From positions 739,283 through 803,282 of the forward strand of contig CAWAFQ010000014.1 in assembly GCA_963781345.1 (NCBI GenBank): a stretch of DNA of 64,000 nt. The letters are read 5' to 3'. Source of the stretch: JBBRHQ01 sp963781345 (lineage in GTDB: Bacteria; Actinomycetota; Thermoleophilia; Solirubrobacterales; 70-9). A program made the position numbers and the translations under genes. This document shows, piece by piece, positions 50,857-59,618 of this stretch (position 1 is the stretch's first letter; every line of letters begins with the position of its first letter). Below the pieces are notes generated by a model that made no database searches, had not been told where the DNA came from, and saw only the letters and a program-made list of their open reading frames with translations.

Positions 50857-52239
50857 TCAATCATCTGTGCGTGCGGCCGGGCGCCCGAGTCGCTCGAGCG
50901 CGGCATCGATCCGCGACAGCGACTGCTCCCGCCCGAGCACCGCGAGGGATTCGAAGATACCCGGCGAGACACTGCTGCCCGTTATCGCGACCCGAATCGG
51001 CTGATAGACCTTTCCGGGCGTGGCGCCGAGGCGCTCAGGCAGGGGCGCAAGGGCTGCCTCGACTCCCTCGGCGTCGAAGTCCTCAGCTGCCGCGAGCGCC
51101 CGGCGCGCCGCCGCGAGCAACTCTCCCGTTCCTTCCTTCATCACCTTGCGCCAGGCCTTCTCGTCGGAGACCGGGGGCTCGAAGAGGAAGCGGATCAGGG
51201 GCCAGACCTCCTCCAGCGTCTGCGCCTTCTCCTGGGCGATCGCGCACGCATCCCGCAGACGCACGTCGGCCTCGCGGCCGACGTGCTCGGCAACCGCCGC
51301 CACGTACTCGTCGAGCGGCAGCTCGCGCATGAAGCGCCCGTTGACCCAACGCAGCTTCTTGACGTCGAAGATCGCCGAGGAGCGGCCGACGTCCCCGATC
51401 CGGAAGCGCTCGACCAGCTCCTGCGTGGACATCAGTGTCGTGTCGTCGGTGGTTCCCCAGCCGAGCAGCGCCAGGTAGTTGCGAACGGCCCCGGGCAGGT
51501 AGCCGGCGTCGCGGAGCTCGGAGACCGATGCGGCGCCGTGTCGCTTCGAGAGCTTCTTGCCGTCAGGGCCGTGCAGCAGCGGCAGGTGCGCGTAGCGCGG
51601 GGGTGCGTGGCCGAGCGCTTCGAGCAGCAGAAGCTGCTTGGGCGTATTCGACAGATGGTCGTCGCCGCGGACGACGTCGGTGATCCCCATCTCGGCGTCG
51701 TCTACGGCGACGGCGAAGTTGTAGAGGACGGAGCCGTCGCCGCGGGCGATGACGAAGTCGTCATAGCTGGCATTGGGGAACCTGACCTCCCCCCTGATCA
51801 GATCGTCGACGACGGTCTCGCCCTCGTCGGGCACCCTCAGCCTCACCGCGCCACCACCGTCGGTCGAGGGCTCGCCGCGGTAGCCGCGGCCGGCGCCGTG
51901 GCGCTCCTTGAAGGCGCGGACGTCCTCGGCGGTGGCGGAATCGCGATAGGCGGCGCCGGTGTCGAGCAGCTTCTGCAGCGCCGCCGCATGGCTCCCAGCC
52001 CGCCCGGCCTGCGAGATCGGCCCCTCGTCCCAGTCGAGCTCGAGCCAGCGCAGGGCGTCGAGGATCTGCTCGACATTCTCGGGGGTCGAGCGCTCGAGGT
52101 CGGTGTCCTCGATCCGCAGCAGCAGCGTGCCACCGGCGTGGCGCGCCATCAGCCAGTTGTAGAGCGCCGTCCTGGCGCCGCCAATGTGAAGGGCACCGGT
52201 GGGCGATGGGGCGAATCTGACTCGGAGGGGGTGGCTCAA
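50857..52239 (-). CDS. gltX: glutamyl-tRNA synthetase
   Basis: Class I synthetase of 460 residues that charges tRNA(Glu). HIGG (18-21) and KLSKRHG are the ATP motifs; LRIEDTDLERSTPENVE and GDDHLSNTPKQLLLLEALG are GluRS-specific. The C-terminal anticodon-binding domain is complete. With gatCAB present and no GlnRS seen here, it is probably non-discriminating and also makes Glu-tRNA(Gln). The frame is open to 52791, but TTG at 52239 begins the Rossmann fold and has GCGGAG upstream. Confidence 0.95.
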   Translation of the reverse strand: MSHPLRVRFAPSPTGALHIGGARTALYNWLMARHAGGTLLLRIEDTDLERSTPENVEQILDALRWLELDWDEGPISQAGRAGSHAAALQKLLDTGAAYRDSATAEDVRAFKERHGAGRGYRGEPSTDGGGAVRLRVPDEGETVVDDLIRGEVRFPNASYDDFVIARGDGSVLYNFAVAVDDAEMGITDVVRGDDHLSNTPKQLLLLEALGHAPPRYAHLPLLHGPDGKKLSKRHGAASVSELRDAGYLPGAVRNYLALLGWGTTDDTTLMSTQELVERFRIGDVGRSSAIFDVKKLRWVNGRFMRELPLDEYVAAVAEHVGREADVRLRDACAIAQEKAQTLEEVWPLIRFLFEPPVSDEKAWRKVMKEGTGELLAAARRALAAAEDFDAEGVEAALAPLPERLGATPGKVYQPIRVAITGSSVSPGIFESLAVLGREQSLSRIDAALERLGRPAARTDD

Positions 52240-52295
52240 GATCGTCTCCGCCCGGATGTTTCCACAGTGCGCCGGCGCGGTGGGGCGGCGGGCGG

Positions 52296-52301
52296 TAGTG
52301 T
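52296..52301 (+). promoter_or_regulatory. -10 hexamer TAGTGT of the secreted protein at 52334
   Basis: TAGTGT, 32 bases before the ATG, gives a short leader that carries an AGGAG ribosome site. Confidence 0.4.
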
Positions 52302-52333
52302 CTGCGCCGCAAAGCGAACCTGAGGAGTTTTCG

Positions 52334-52729
52334 ATGAGGCGTGGGGCGATTGTGGCACTGTTCGGTTGTTTGGCTCTGCTCGGATCGGCGCAGACGGCGT
52401 CCGCGGCGCCGCCGATTCCCACCACCCTGACCTCCGTCGGCGGCTTACCCACCAGCCCCACCGATGTCGGGGTCTTCGGGTTCATCACCTCACCCAACCC
52501 GAAGTGCCTCTCCGGACGCAGCGTCAAGGTCTTCATCTCGAGCACCGGGAACCCGGACAAGCTTCTCGACACGGCAATTACCAGCATCGGCGGATACTGG
52601 GGCGCGGGAGGAGACATCTCCGGGTTCAGCACGATCACGGGTATCCACGCCCGGGTGACGGCGAGGCGCTTCGGGCCGAAGAAGCACCGCCGGACCTGCG
52701 CTGCGGTCAGCGGCGACCTCGTAGCCTGA
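52334..52729 (+). CDS. small secreted protein, family member 2 (unrecognised)
   Basis: A 131-residue exported protein with a signal peptide (1-24), homologous to the protein at 44987. TSPNPKCL (Cys58), RSVKVFI, GYWGA (87-91), SGF and a basic RRFGPKKHRR segment before Cys122 match in order and spacing. The family is not one I recognise. The next gene, endonuclease IV, starts immediately after its stop codon (TGAGTG), so the two share a message despite unrelated roles. Confidence 0.8.
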   Translation: MRRGAIVALFGCLALLGSAQTASAAPPIPTTLTSVGGLPTSPTDVGVFGFITSPNPKCLSGRSVKVFISSTGNPDKLLDTAITSIGGYWGAGGDISGFSTITGIHARVTARRFGPKKHRRTCAAVSGDLVA

Positions 52730-53593
52730 GTGCTGCTCGGCGCCCACGTCTCGACGGCGGGCGGCCTGGCGAAGGCGGTCGAGCGCGGCACCGAGCGCGG
52801 TTGCGAGTCGATCCAGATCTTCCACCAGAGTCCGCGGATGTGGCGACCGACCCGCTACGGCGAGGCCGACTTCGCCGAGTTCCGCGAGGCGATGGACTCC
52901 TCGCCGGTCGAGGCGGTGATCATCCATGCCGTCTACCTGATCAACTGCGCGACCACCGATCGCGAGTTGCGGAAGAAGTCATTGGCATCGCTCACGCACG
53001 CGCTTCGGATCGGCGACGATATCGGCGCCGCCGGGGTGGTGCTCCACCCCGGCGCCCAGAAGGGCGAGCCGCTCGGGCCCTCGATCAGGCGCGCCGCGAA
53101 GGTGATCTCCGAAGCCCTCGAGGAGACCGAGAGCTGCCGGCTGCTGCTCGAGCAGACCGCCGGCCACAAGGGCCTGCTCGGGCGTGACTTCGACCAGACC
53201 GCGGAGCTGATCGAGCTCGCGGGCGGCGGCGGGCGGCTCGGGCTCTGCCTCGACTCCTGCCACCTCTTCGTCCAGGGCTACGACATCACCGACGCCGAGC
53301 ACCTCGATGCGGTTCTTGACGAGGCCGACGCCAAGGTCGGCCTCGAGCGCCTCGGCGCCGTCCACGTCAACGACGCCGCGGCGCCGCTGGGCTCCTGCCG
53401 CGACCGCCACGCAAACGTCGGCAAGGGTGAGATGGGCCGCGCCGGCCTCGCCGCCTTCCTCTCCGAGCCGCGCTTCGAAGGCCTGCCGGCGACGCTGGAG
53501 ACGCCGGGCCCGGAGAAGAAGGGCCCCGACCGCAAGGAGGTGGCGGCGGCGAAGCGACTGCGCAAGGCCGGCCTGAGGGCGCGGGCGGGTTGA
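52730..53593 (+). CDS. nfo: deoxyribonuclease IV (AP endonuclease, endonuclease IV)
   Basis: Zinc-dependent AP endonuclease of 287 residues for base excision repair. The TIM-barrel zinc ligands are recognisable in LLGAHVSTAGGL, IIHAVYLIN, VLHPGAQKG, LEQTAGHKG, LCLDSCHLFVQGYD, VHVND and NVGKGEMG. GTG at 52730 directly follows the stop of the preceding gene. It is convergent with the acyl-CoA dehydrogenase gene; tandem hairpins lie between. Confidence 0.94.
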   Translation: MLLGAHVSTAGGLAKAVERGTERGCESIQIFHQSPRMWRPTRYGEADFAEFREAMDSSPVEAVIIHAVYLINCATTDRELRKKSLASLTHALRIGDDIGAAGVVLHPGAQKGEPLGPSIRRAAKVISEALEETESCRLLLEQTAGHKGLLGRDFDQTAELIELAGGGGRLGLCLDSCHLFVQGYDITDAEHLDAVLDEADAKVGLERLGAVHVNDAAAPLGSCRDRHANVGKGEMGRAGLAAFLSEPRFEGLPATLETPGPEKKGPDRKEVAAAKRLRKAGLRARAG

Positions 53594-53678
53594 AGAAGGC
53601 GGAGGCCGCCGAGGCGGTGCCGCCGACGGGTGGAAAGCGACGATATGGGGGACGGAATCCACCCATCGATCGGGCTAT

Positions 53679-53766
53679 TTGCCCAGCGCCCGTGTCGGGG
53701 TGGAGAAACGGGCGGCTGCTTGTTGCCCAGCGCCCGCGCCGGCAGGGATAAATCGGGCGGCTACTG
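53679..53766. repeat. two tandem 44-bp hairpin units
   Basis: Units 53679-53722 and 53723-53766 both start TTGCCCAGCGCCCG and end CGGGCGGCT-ACT/GCT. Each folds by CGCCCG with CGGGCG. They lie between convergent genes and overlap the acyl-CoA dehydrogenase stop codon, so they may serve as a double terminator. Confidence 0.55.
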
Positions 53767-55053
53767 GATGTGGACGCCGGAGATCGCGCGCGAGATGACC
53801 AGGCGCTGGATCTCGGAGGTTCCCTCGAAAATCGTGTAGATCTTCGCGTCTCGGTGCATGCGCTCGACCGGGAACTCGCGGGTGTAGCCGTTGCCGCCGA
53901 GAATCTGGATCGCGCGCTCGGTCGCCCAGACAGCGACCTCGCTCGCCTTGACCTTCGACATCGAGCCCTCGGCGTTCTCGAACGGGATCTGGTTGCGGCC
54001 CATCCATGAGGCCCGCCAGATCAGCAGCCGGGCGGCGTCAATCTCGGTCTTCATGTCGGCGAGGGCGAAGGCGATTGCCTGGTTCTCGATGATCGCCCGT
54101 CCGAACTGCTTGCGCTCCTTGGCGTAGTCGAGGGAGAACTCGTAGGCAGCGCGGGCGATCCCCAGCGCCTGTGCGCCGACGGTCGGCCTACTCGCCTCGA
54201 AGGTCTGCATCGCCGCCTGCGACTTGCTCTTCTTGCCCTCGCGGACCCGGGCGAGGCGCTCGTCGAGGCGCTCCTTGTCTCCGAGAAGGCACGAGCCCGG
54301 AACACGGCAGTCGTCGAGGTGGACGTCAGCGGTATGGGAGGCGCGCAGGCCGTGCTTCTTCACCTTCGTCCCCTGCTCGCAGCCCTTCGTCCCCGGCGGG
54401 ATGACGAAGGCGGCGTGCCCGCGTGAGCCTAGCTCCCGGTCAACGGTGGCGATGACCACGTGGACGGCGGCGATGCCGCCGTTGGTCGCCCAGGCCTTCT
54501 GGCCGTTAATGACCCACTCGTCGGCGGCCTCGTCGTAGCGGGCATTGGTGCGGATCGCGGAGACATCGGAGCCGGCGTCGGGCTCGGATGAACAGAAGGC
54601 GGCCACCGCGGGCTCCTCGACCGTGCCGAAGCACTGCGGAACCCACTCGCCGAGCTGCTCAGGCGTTCCCTGGCCGAAGATCGCGGCGACGGCGAGCGAG
54701 GTGCCCATCAGGGCCATCCCGATCCCGGCGTCACCCCAGAACAGCTCCTCGGTCGTTACCGGAAGGGTCAGGCCCGTCTCGTCCCCCCAGAACTGCGCCA
54801 GCGCCTCGAAGCCGTAGAGGCCGATCTTGGCGGCCTCCTGAATAACCGGCCAGGGCGTCTCCTCGCGCTCGTCCCACTCGGCCGCCGCAGGGCGCACAAC
54901 CCCTTCGGCGAATCCGTGGACCCAATCACGCAGGTCCTTTTGGTCCTGGTTCAGCTCGAGGCTGAACCTCGGCTCGGCGGACTCGGCCGAGGCGCCGTTG
55001 GCCCCGGGGGCCTCGGCGACGTTCTCGGACGCGTCCATGGAGGCTTCAGTCAT
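53761..55053 (-). CDS. acyl-CoA dehydrogenase
   Basis: FAD enzyme of 430 residues. After a 40-residue Ala/Glu-rich extension, the helical N-domain starts; the beta domain has AFCSSEPDAGSDVSAIRT and INGQKAWATNG (FAD and substrate contacts). The C-domain contains ERKQFGRAIIENQ, QILGGNGYTREFPVERMHRDAKIYTIFEGTSEIQRLVI with the catalytic Glu in the EGTSEIQ region. The chain-length preference cannot be told. A TACAT-N6-ATGTA palindrome overlaps its leaderless promoter, suggesting fatty-acid-responsive repression. Confidence 0.93.
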   Translation of the reverse strand: MTEASMDASENVAEAPGANGASAESAEPRFSLELNQDQKDLRDWVHGFAEGVVRPAAAEWDEREETPWPVIQEAAKIGLYGFEALAQFWGDETGLTLPVTTEELFWGDAGIGMALMGTSLAVAAIFGQGTPEQLGEWVPQCFGTVEEPAVAAFCSSEPDAGSDVSAIRTNARYDEAADEWVINGQKAWATNGGIAAVHVVIATVDRELGSRGHAAFVIPPGTKGCEQGTKVKKHGLRASHTADVHLDDCRVPGSCLLGDKERLDERLARVREGKKSKSQAAMQTFEASRPTVGAQALGIARAAYEFSLDYAKERKQFGRAIIENQAIAFALADMKTEIDAARLLIWRASWMGRNQIPFENAEGSMSKVKASEVAVWATERAIQILGGNGYTREFPVERMHRDAKIYTIFEGTSEIQRLVISRAISGVHIQ

Positions 55054-55061
55054 CGACGAGA

Positions 55062-55067
55062 ACGTTA
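55062..55067 (-). promoter_or_regulatory. -10 hexamer TAACGT of the acyl-CoA dehydrogenase gene, leaderless
   Basis: TAACGT is 8 bases before the ATG at 55053. Confidence 0.5.
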
Positions 55068-55081
55068 CATGAAATGATGTA
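55066..55081. promoter_or_regulatory. operator candidate of the acyl-CoA dehydrogenase gene
   Basis: TACAT-GAAATG-ATGTA, a 5-bp inverted repeat with a 6-base spacer, overlaps the -10 hexamer and the spacer to the -35 region. Confidence 0.4.
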
Positions 55082-55097
55082 GAGGACGGCCGGCCGC

Positions 55098-55493
55098 CTA
55101 CCGGAGCACGTTTCGCAGGTCGAAGGCCCGCAGCCCCTCGGGACCCCCATCGGTGCAGTCGAAGAAGCGCGGGTTGACGCAGTCGAACGCAGGCCCCTCG
55201 CCCTCATAGGCCCGCTCGACGCTGAACTGGCACTGCGGCAGCGGCGCGCCGGTCATCTTCACCCCGCCGAAGCCGCCGGGCTCGAGGACCGCGTCGAGCG
55301 CGACCTCGGCGGCGTAGACCTCCTGCATGCAGCCGACATACTGGCGGCCGTTGAGCATGTCCACGTAGCTGTAGAGATAGCTGCAGCGCATCTCGACGCA
55401 ACCGCGCGGCTCGACCAGCTTGTCGCAGAAGGAGCGGCAGAGCCGGCATTCGCCGGCGCGGGCGGTGCTCTCCTCTCTCTGGCGCGTAGCCAT
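55098..55493 (-). CDS. cysteine-rich hypothetical protein
   Basis: A 131-residue cytoplasmic protein with nine cysteines (16, 19, 23, 32, 37, 55, 88, 105, 113). The order C-x2-C-x3-C-x8-C-x4-C in the first 40 residues suggests a zinc or Fe-S site. Tyr-rich MRCSYLYSYVDMLNGRQYVGC follows. I do not recognise the family. The ATG at 55493 is leaderless behind TAGACT. It is the next gene after dnaE on the minus strand but has its own promoter. Confidence 0.7.
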   Translation of the reverse strand: MATRQREESTARAGECRLCRSFCDKLVEPRGCVEMRCSYLYSYVDMLNGRQYVGCMQEVYAAEVALDAVLEPGGFGGVKMTGAPLPQCQFSVERAYEGEGPAFDCVNPRFFDCTDGGPEGLRAFDLRNVLR

Positions 55494-55501
55494 CGAGCCT
55501 C

Positions 55502-55507
55502 AGTCTA
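55502..55507 (-). promoter_or_regulatory. -10 hexamer TAGACT of the Cys-rich gene, leaderless
   Basis: TAGACT is 8 bases before the ATG at 55493. Confidence 0.5.
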
Positions 55508-55534
55508 GGCGCCGGTGGGCGCCGGCGCGAGGAT

Positions 55535-58500
55535 TCAAGCCGCCATCACCCCGGGGCCGAGGAGCCCGTCCAGCTCCGCACGCAGACCGCCCGAGGGGCG
55601 CACCCGGTACTCGTTGCCGAAGCGCAGCCGCCGCACCCCCTCGCGAGTTTCCATCTCCAGCAGCACCTCGGTCTCGCCCTGGAAGTGCTCGAAGACCGAC
55701 TTCAGCTCTTCGACAAGGGTCGGGCGGAAGTCGGCGGCGTTGATCCGCAGGGTCAGCGGTCCGCTGTGGCGCACGGGCGCATCCCGGGTGGCGCGATCGA
55801 TCTCCGCCTGGTCGGGCTCGAATCGCTCCGCCTCCTGGACCACGAGCTTGGTCTCGCCTCGCTCCTTGTGGTCGATGCGACCGCGAACGACGACCACCGC
55901 GTCGGGGGCGATCACCTGGGCACTCTCGGCCTGGTCGGCTTTGAAGACGAGCATCTCGACCTGGCCCTCGACATCGTCGAGCGTCGCGAACATCATCTGC
56001 GAGCCACTCTTGGTGCGGATCTTCTTGCACTCGGCGACGATGCCGCCGACAGTGACCCAGGAGCCGTCCGGCTTCGAGGCGAGGTCGGAGATGCGGCAGT
56101 CGACCCGCGCCCGCAGGGCGTCGCGAACCTCGGCAAGCGGGTGCGAGGACAGGTAGGTCCCGAGAGTCTCCTTCTCCATCGCCAGCAGCTCGCGCCGGTC
56201 GAACTCGGCGCCCGAGATCGGCGGGCGCTGGACCGACGTGCGGTTGGCGCCGGCGGCGGCATCGGCGTCGCCCAAGTCAAAGATCGACCCCTGGCCGAGC
56301 TGGGCGTCCTCCTGCGCCTTCTGCCCGGCCGACTGAGCGGCCGGGAGCATCTCCAGCATGCCTCGGCGGGTGGCCTCGGTCGAGTCGAGTGCGCCGCACT
56401 TGATCAGGCACTCGATCGCGCGCTTGTTGACGGCGCGAGAGTCGACCCGCTCGCAGAAGTCCCAGATCGAGGTGATCGGGCCGTCCGCGCGGGCGCGCAG
56501 GATCGCCTCGACCGCCGAGTGGCCGACGTTCTTGACCGCGTCGAGGCCGAAGCGGATCGCCTTCTCGGAGACGACGAAGTCGTGGTCGGAGGAATTGACA
56601 TCGGGGGGCAGGACCTCGATCCCCATCTCCTCGCAGCGGTTGACGAAGAACGGAACCTTGTCCTTGGTGTTCATCACCGAGGAGATCACCGCCGCCATGT
56701 ACTCGGCCGGATAGTTGGCCTTGAGGTAGGCCGTGCGATACGCGATCAGCGCGTAGCAGGCGGCGTGGCTTTTATTGAAGGAGTAGTCCGCCGCAGCCTC
56801 CATCAGCGACCAGAGGTTGTTCGAGACCTTCCGCTCCGTCCCGGACTCCGCCGTGCCCTCCATGAACTGGTCCTTCATCGTCGCCATCAGCTCGCGCTTC
56901 TTCTTGCCGATCGCCTTGCGCAGATCATCGGCTTCGGCGGGGCTGAAGCCAGCCATCTGCTTGGCGATCTCCATCAGCTGCTCCTGGTAGATGACGCAGC
57001 CGTAGGTCGGCTCGGTGATCTGGCGCAGGCGCTCGTCGGGGTAGCGGATCGTCGCCGGGTCACGCTTGCCGCGGGCGTAGTCGGGGATGTAGCGCATCGC
57101 CCCGGGGCGGTAGAGGGAGACGAGGGCGACGATGTCATCGAACTCGGTCGGGCGGACCTTCTTCATCGCCTCGCGCATCCCCTCGGACTCGAGCTGGAAG
57201 ACGCCGGTCGAGTCGCCCTGGGCCAGCATCTCGAAGGTCTTCGGGTCGTCCATCGGGATCTCGCCGATGTCGAGGTCGACGCCGCGTGAGCGGCCGATGA
57301 TCTCGACCGCGTCCTCGATCACATCGAGGTTGCGCAGGCCGAGGAAATCCATCTTCAGCAGCCCAATCTCCTCGATCGGGCCCATCGCGTACTGGGTGAC
57401 GATCTTGTAGGAGCGCTCGGACTTGCCACCGCCGTTGCCGTTCCCCGGAGCGGCCGGGGCGGTGCGGTCCTCGGCCAGCTGCAGTGGCACGATCTCCTGC
57501 AGCGGGCGGTCGGCAATGACGACCGCGGCGGCGTGGATCGAGCTGTTGCGGACGATTCCCTCGAGCCCCTGGGCGACGTCGAGGATCCTCTTCGCGTCGG
57601 GCTCGGAGTCATAGGTCTTGCGCAGGTCGGTACCGGCCTTGAGGCAGTCCTCGAAGGAGGGGTTGCGGCCCAGGACCGGCTCCGGTATCTGCTTGGCCAG
57701 GCGGTCGCCGGTGCCATAGTCGAAGCCGAGGACGCGGGCGGCATCGCGGGTCGCCTGGCGCGGCGCCATCTTGCCGAAGGTGATGATCTGGGCAACCGAC
57801 TCGCGCCCGTACTTCTCGGCGACGTAGCGGATCACCTGCTCGCGGCCGCGGACCGAGAAGTCGATGTCGATGTCTGGCATCGACTTGCGACCGGGGTTGA
57901 GGAAGCGCTCGAAGAGGAGGTCGTTGGCGAGCGGATCGAGGTCGGTGATGGTGAGGCTGTAGGCGACGATCGAGCCCGCCGCCGAGCCGCGGCCGGGGCC
58001 GACCGCGATCCCATTCTCCTTCGCGTAGCGGATGAAGTCCCAGACGATCAGGAAGTAGGAGGAGAAACCCATCTCCTCGATAACCCCGAGCTCGAACTCG
58101 AGCCGCTCGGTCGCCTCGGCCGGGGGCGGATCGCCGTAGCGCGCCCGCAGCCCCTCCCCCGCGATCCGGCGCAGCATCTCGCGGGGCTCGGAGCCGTCTG
58201 GGGTCGGGTAGCGCGGCAGCAGCAGGCTTCCCAGCTCGATCTCGACCGCACAGCGCTCGGCGATCTCGAGCGTCATCGGCACCGCCTCGGGCCACTCGGC
58301 GAATGACTGCGCCATCTCCTCGCCGCTCTTGAGGAAGAACTCGTTGGTGTCGAAGGTCAGCTTCGGCGCCTCCAGCGTCGACTTCGTCTGCACGCAGAGC
58401 AGGGCAGCGTGGTTGTCGTAGTCCTCGCGGCGCAGGTAGTGAACGTCGGCGGTGGCGACCAGCGGACGGCCGAGCTCGGCGGCGTAGCGGACGATCCCCT

Positions 58501-59074
58501 CGTTGGCCTTGTCCTGCTCGGGTATGCCGTTCTTCTGCACCTCGAAGTAGACCTGCTCGGGCCCAAAGGCCTGGATCAGGTCGTCGAGATGGGCGCGGGC
58601 GTCGGCGGGGCGGTCTTCGACCAGACGGCGGCAGAACCGCGATTGCAGGCATCCGGTGAGCGCGATCACCCCGTCGGAGTGGCGCGAGAGCAGCTCCATG
58701 TCGACGTTCGCCTTGCCGCGCGAGAAGCCTTCGAGGAAGCCTGCCGACGTCAGCTCGACCAGGTTGCGGAAGCCGGCATCACTGGAGGCCAGCAGGGTCA
58801 GGTGGTTTCGCTCGTAGCGGACCTGCTCCTTGATCGCGTGGCGATCCTCGACCAGGTAGGCCTCGAGGCCGATGATCGGCTTGATCCCGTGCTTGCCGCA
58901 GGCCTTGTAGAGCTCGATCGCTCCGTTCATCACCCCGTGGTCGGTGAGACCCAGCGCCGGCATCCCCAGCTCAGCCGCGCGCGCCGCCATCGCGTCGATC
59001 TTGCAGGCGCCGTCGAGCAGCGAGTACTCGCTGTGGGCGTGAAGATGGGCAACTGAGGGGGCGCTCGCGGGCAG
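55535..59074 (-). CDS. dnaE: DNA polymerase III subunit alpha
   Basis: Catalytic replicase subunit, about 1180 residues. An N-terminal PHP domain opens with HLHAHSEYSLLDG, followed by the polymerase core with GPGRGSAAGSIVAY and MPDIDIDFSVRGREQVI (catalytic Asp triad). Then come the helix-hairpin-helix part and a C-terminal OB fold (SWVTVGGIVAECKKIRTKSG). The first ATG (58990) lies after the PHP opening. Sequence before it is clearly coding, back to a stop at 59096-59098, but contains no ATG, GTG or TTG. CTG at 59074 is the only in-frame candidate. Alternatively one missing base in the G5 run at 59057-59061 would bring the ATG at 59085 into frame. Confidence 0.94.
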   Translation of the reverse strand: MPASAPSVAHLHAHSEYSLLDGACKIDAMAARAAELGMPALGLTDHGVMNGAIELYKACGKHGIKPIIGLEAYLVEDRHAIKEQVRYERNHLTLLASSDAGFRNLVELTSAGFLEGFSRGKANVDMELLSRHSDGVIALTGCLQSRFCRRLVEDRPADARAHLDDLIQAFGPEQVYFEVQKNGIPEQDKANEGIVRYAAELGRPLVATADVHYLRREDYDNHAALLCVQTKSTLEAPKLTFDTNEFFLKSGEEMAQSFAEWPEAVPMTLEIAERCAVEIELGSLLLPRYPTPDGSEPREMLRRIAGEGLRARYGDPPPAEATERLEFELGVIEEMGFSSYFLIVWDFIRYAKENGIAVGPGRGSAAGSIVAYSLTITDLDPLANDLLFERFLNPGRKSMPDIDIDFSVRGREQVIRYVAEKYGRESVAQIITFGKMAPRQATRDAARVLGFDYGTGDRLAKQIPEPVLGRNPSFEDCLKAGTDLRKTYDSEPDAKRILDVAQGLEGIVRNSSIHAAAVVIADRPLQEIVPLQLAEDRTAPAAPGNGNGGGKSERSYKIVTQYAMGPIEEIGLLKMDFLGLRNLDVIEDAVEIIGRSRGVDLDIGEIPMDDPKTFEMLAQGDSTGVFQLESEGMREAMKKVRPTEFDDIVALVSLYRPGAMRYIPDYARGKRDPATIRYPDERLRQITEPTYGCVIYQEQLMEIAKQMAGFSPAEADDLRKAIGKKKRELMATMKDQFMEGTAESGTERKVSNNLWSLMEAAADYSFNKSHAACYALIAYRTAYLKANYPAEYMAAVISSVMNTKDKVPFFVNRCEEMGIEVLPPDVNSSDHDFVVSEKAIRFGLDAVKNVGHSAVEAILRARADGPITSIWDFCERVDSRAVNKRAIECLIKCGALDSTEATRRGMLEMLPAAQSAGQKAQEDAQLGQGSIFDLGDADAAAGANRTSVQRPPISGAEFDRRELLAMEKETLGTYLSSHPLAEVRDALRARVDCRISDLASKPDGSWVTVGGIVAECKKIRTKSGSQMMFATLDDVEGQVEMLVFKADQAESAQVIAPDAVVVVRGRIDHKERGETKLVVQEAERFEPDQAEIDRATRDAPVRHSGPLTLRINAADFRPTLVEELKSVFEHFQGETEVLLEMETREGVRRLRFGNEYRVRPSGGLRAELDGLLGPGVMAA

Positions 59075-59152
59075 GCGTCGATCATGCCAAGCCGCTCAGA
59101 TGCCACCCACCCCGCCCCGCCCCCATTTCCGCTAACTGCGGCTCTATCCGCG

Positions 59153-59158
59153 TAGGAT
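59153..59158 (+). promoter_or_regulatory. -10 hexamer TAGGAT of sixA, leaderless
   Basis: TAGGAT is 6 bases before the GTG start at 59165. Confidence 0.5.
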
Positions 59159-59164
59159 CGCTCC

Positions 59165-59596
59165 GTGATCTACTTTCTGCGCCACGGCGACGCCGAGGAT
59201 GGCGACGGTGATGACGCCTCGCGTCGGCTGACCGCGAAGGGCGAGCGGCAGGCGCGCGCTGCCGGGGCGGCGCTGGCGGCTCTCGGCGTCGACATCGACA
59301 CCTGCCTGACAAGCCCGAAGGTGCGTGCGACGCAGACGGCGGGGATCGCCTCCGAGCCGCTCGGAATCGATGTCGAGATCTGCGAGGCCCTGGGCGGCGG
59401 CCCCTTCGACGCCAACGAGCTGACGGCCGCCCGCGGTGCGGTGTTGCTGGTCGGCCACGAGCCCGATTTCTCAAACGAGGTGGCGCGGATGACCGGCGCC
59501 CGGGTGAAGCTGAAGAAGGGCGGGCTTGCGGCGGTCGACGGCGCGGTGCTGAAGGCGCTGCTTCGCCCAGCCGACCTGCTGGCTATCTCGCTCTAG
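59165..59596 (+). CDS. SixA-type phosphohistidine phosphatase (histidine phosphatase superfamily)
   Basis: A 143-residue histidine phosphatase. FLRHGDAEDG carries the nucleophile His in the RHG motif; LTSPKVRATQTA and VLLVGHEPDFS carry the other conserved Arg and His. Its short length, lacking the extra helices of phosphoglycerate mutases, matches SixA, which dephosphorylates His-containing phosphotransfer proteins. The substrate here is unknown. The GTG start is leaderless. It is divergent from dnaE and convergent with the muralytic gene at 59619. Confidence 0.88.
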   Translation: MIYFLRHGDAEDGDGDDASRRLTAKGERQARAAGAALAALGVDIDTCLTSPKVRATQTAGIASEPLGIDVEICEALGGGPFDANELTAARGAVLLVGHEPDFSNEVARMTGARVKLKKGGLAAVDGAVLKALLRPADLLAISL

Positions 59597-59618
59597 TGGG
59601 GCGGCCCCGCCGTTGCCC

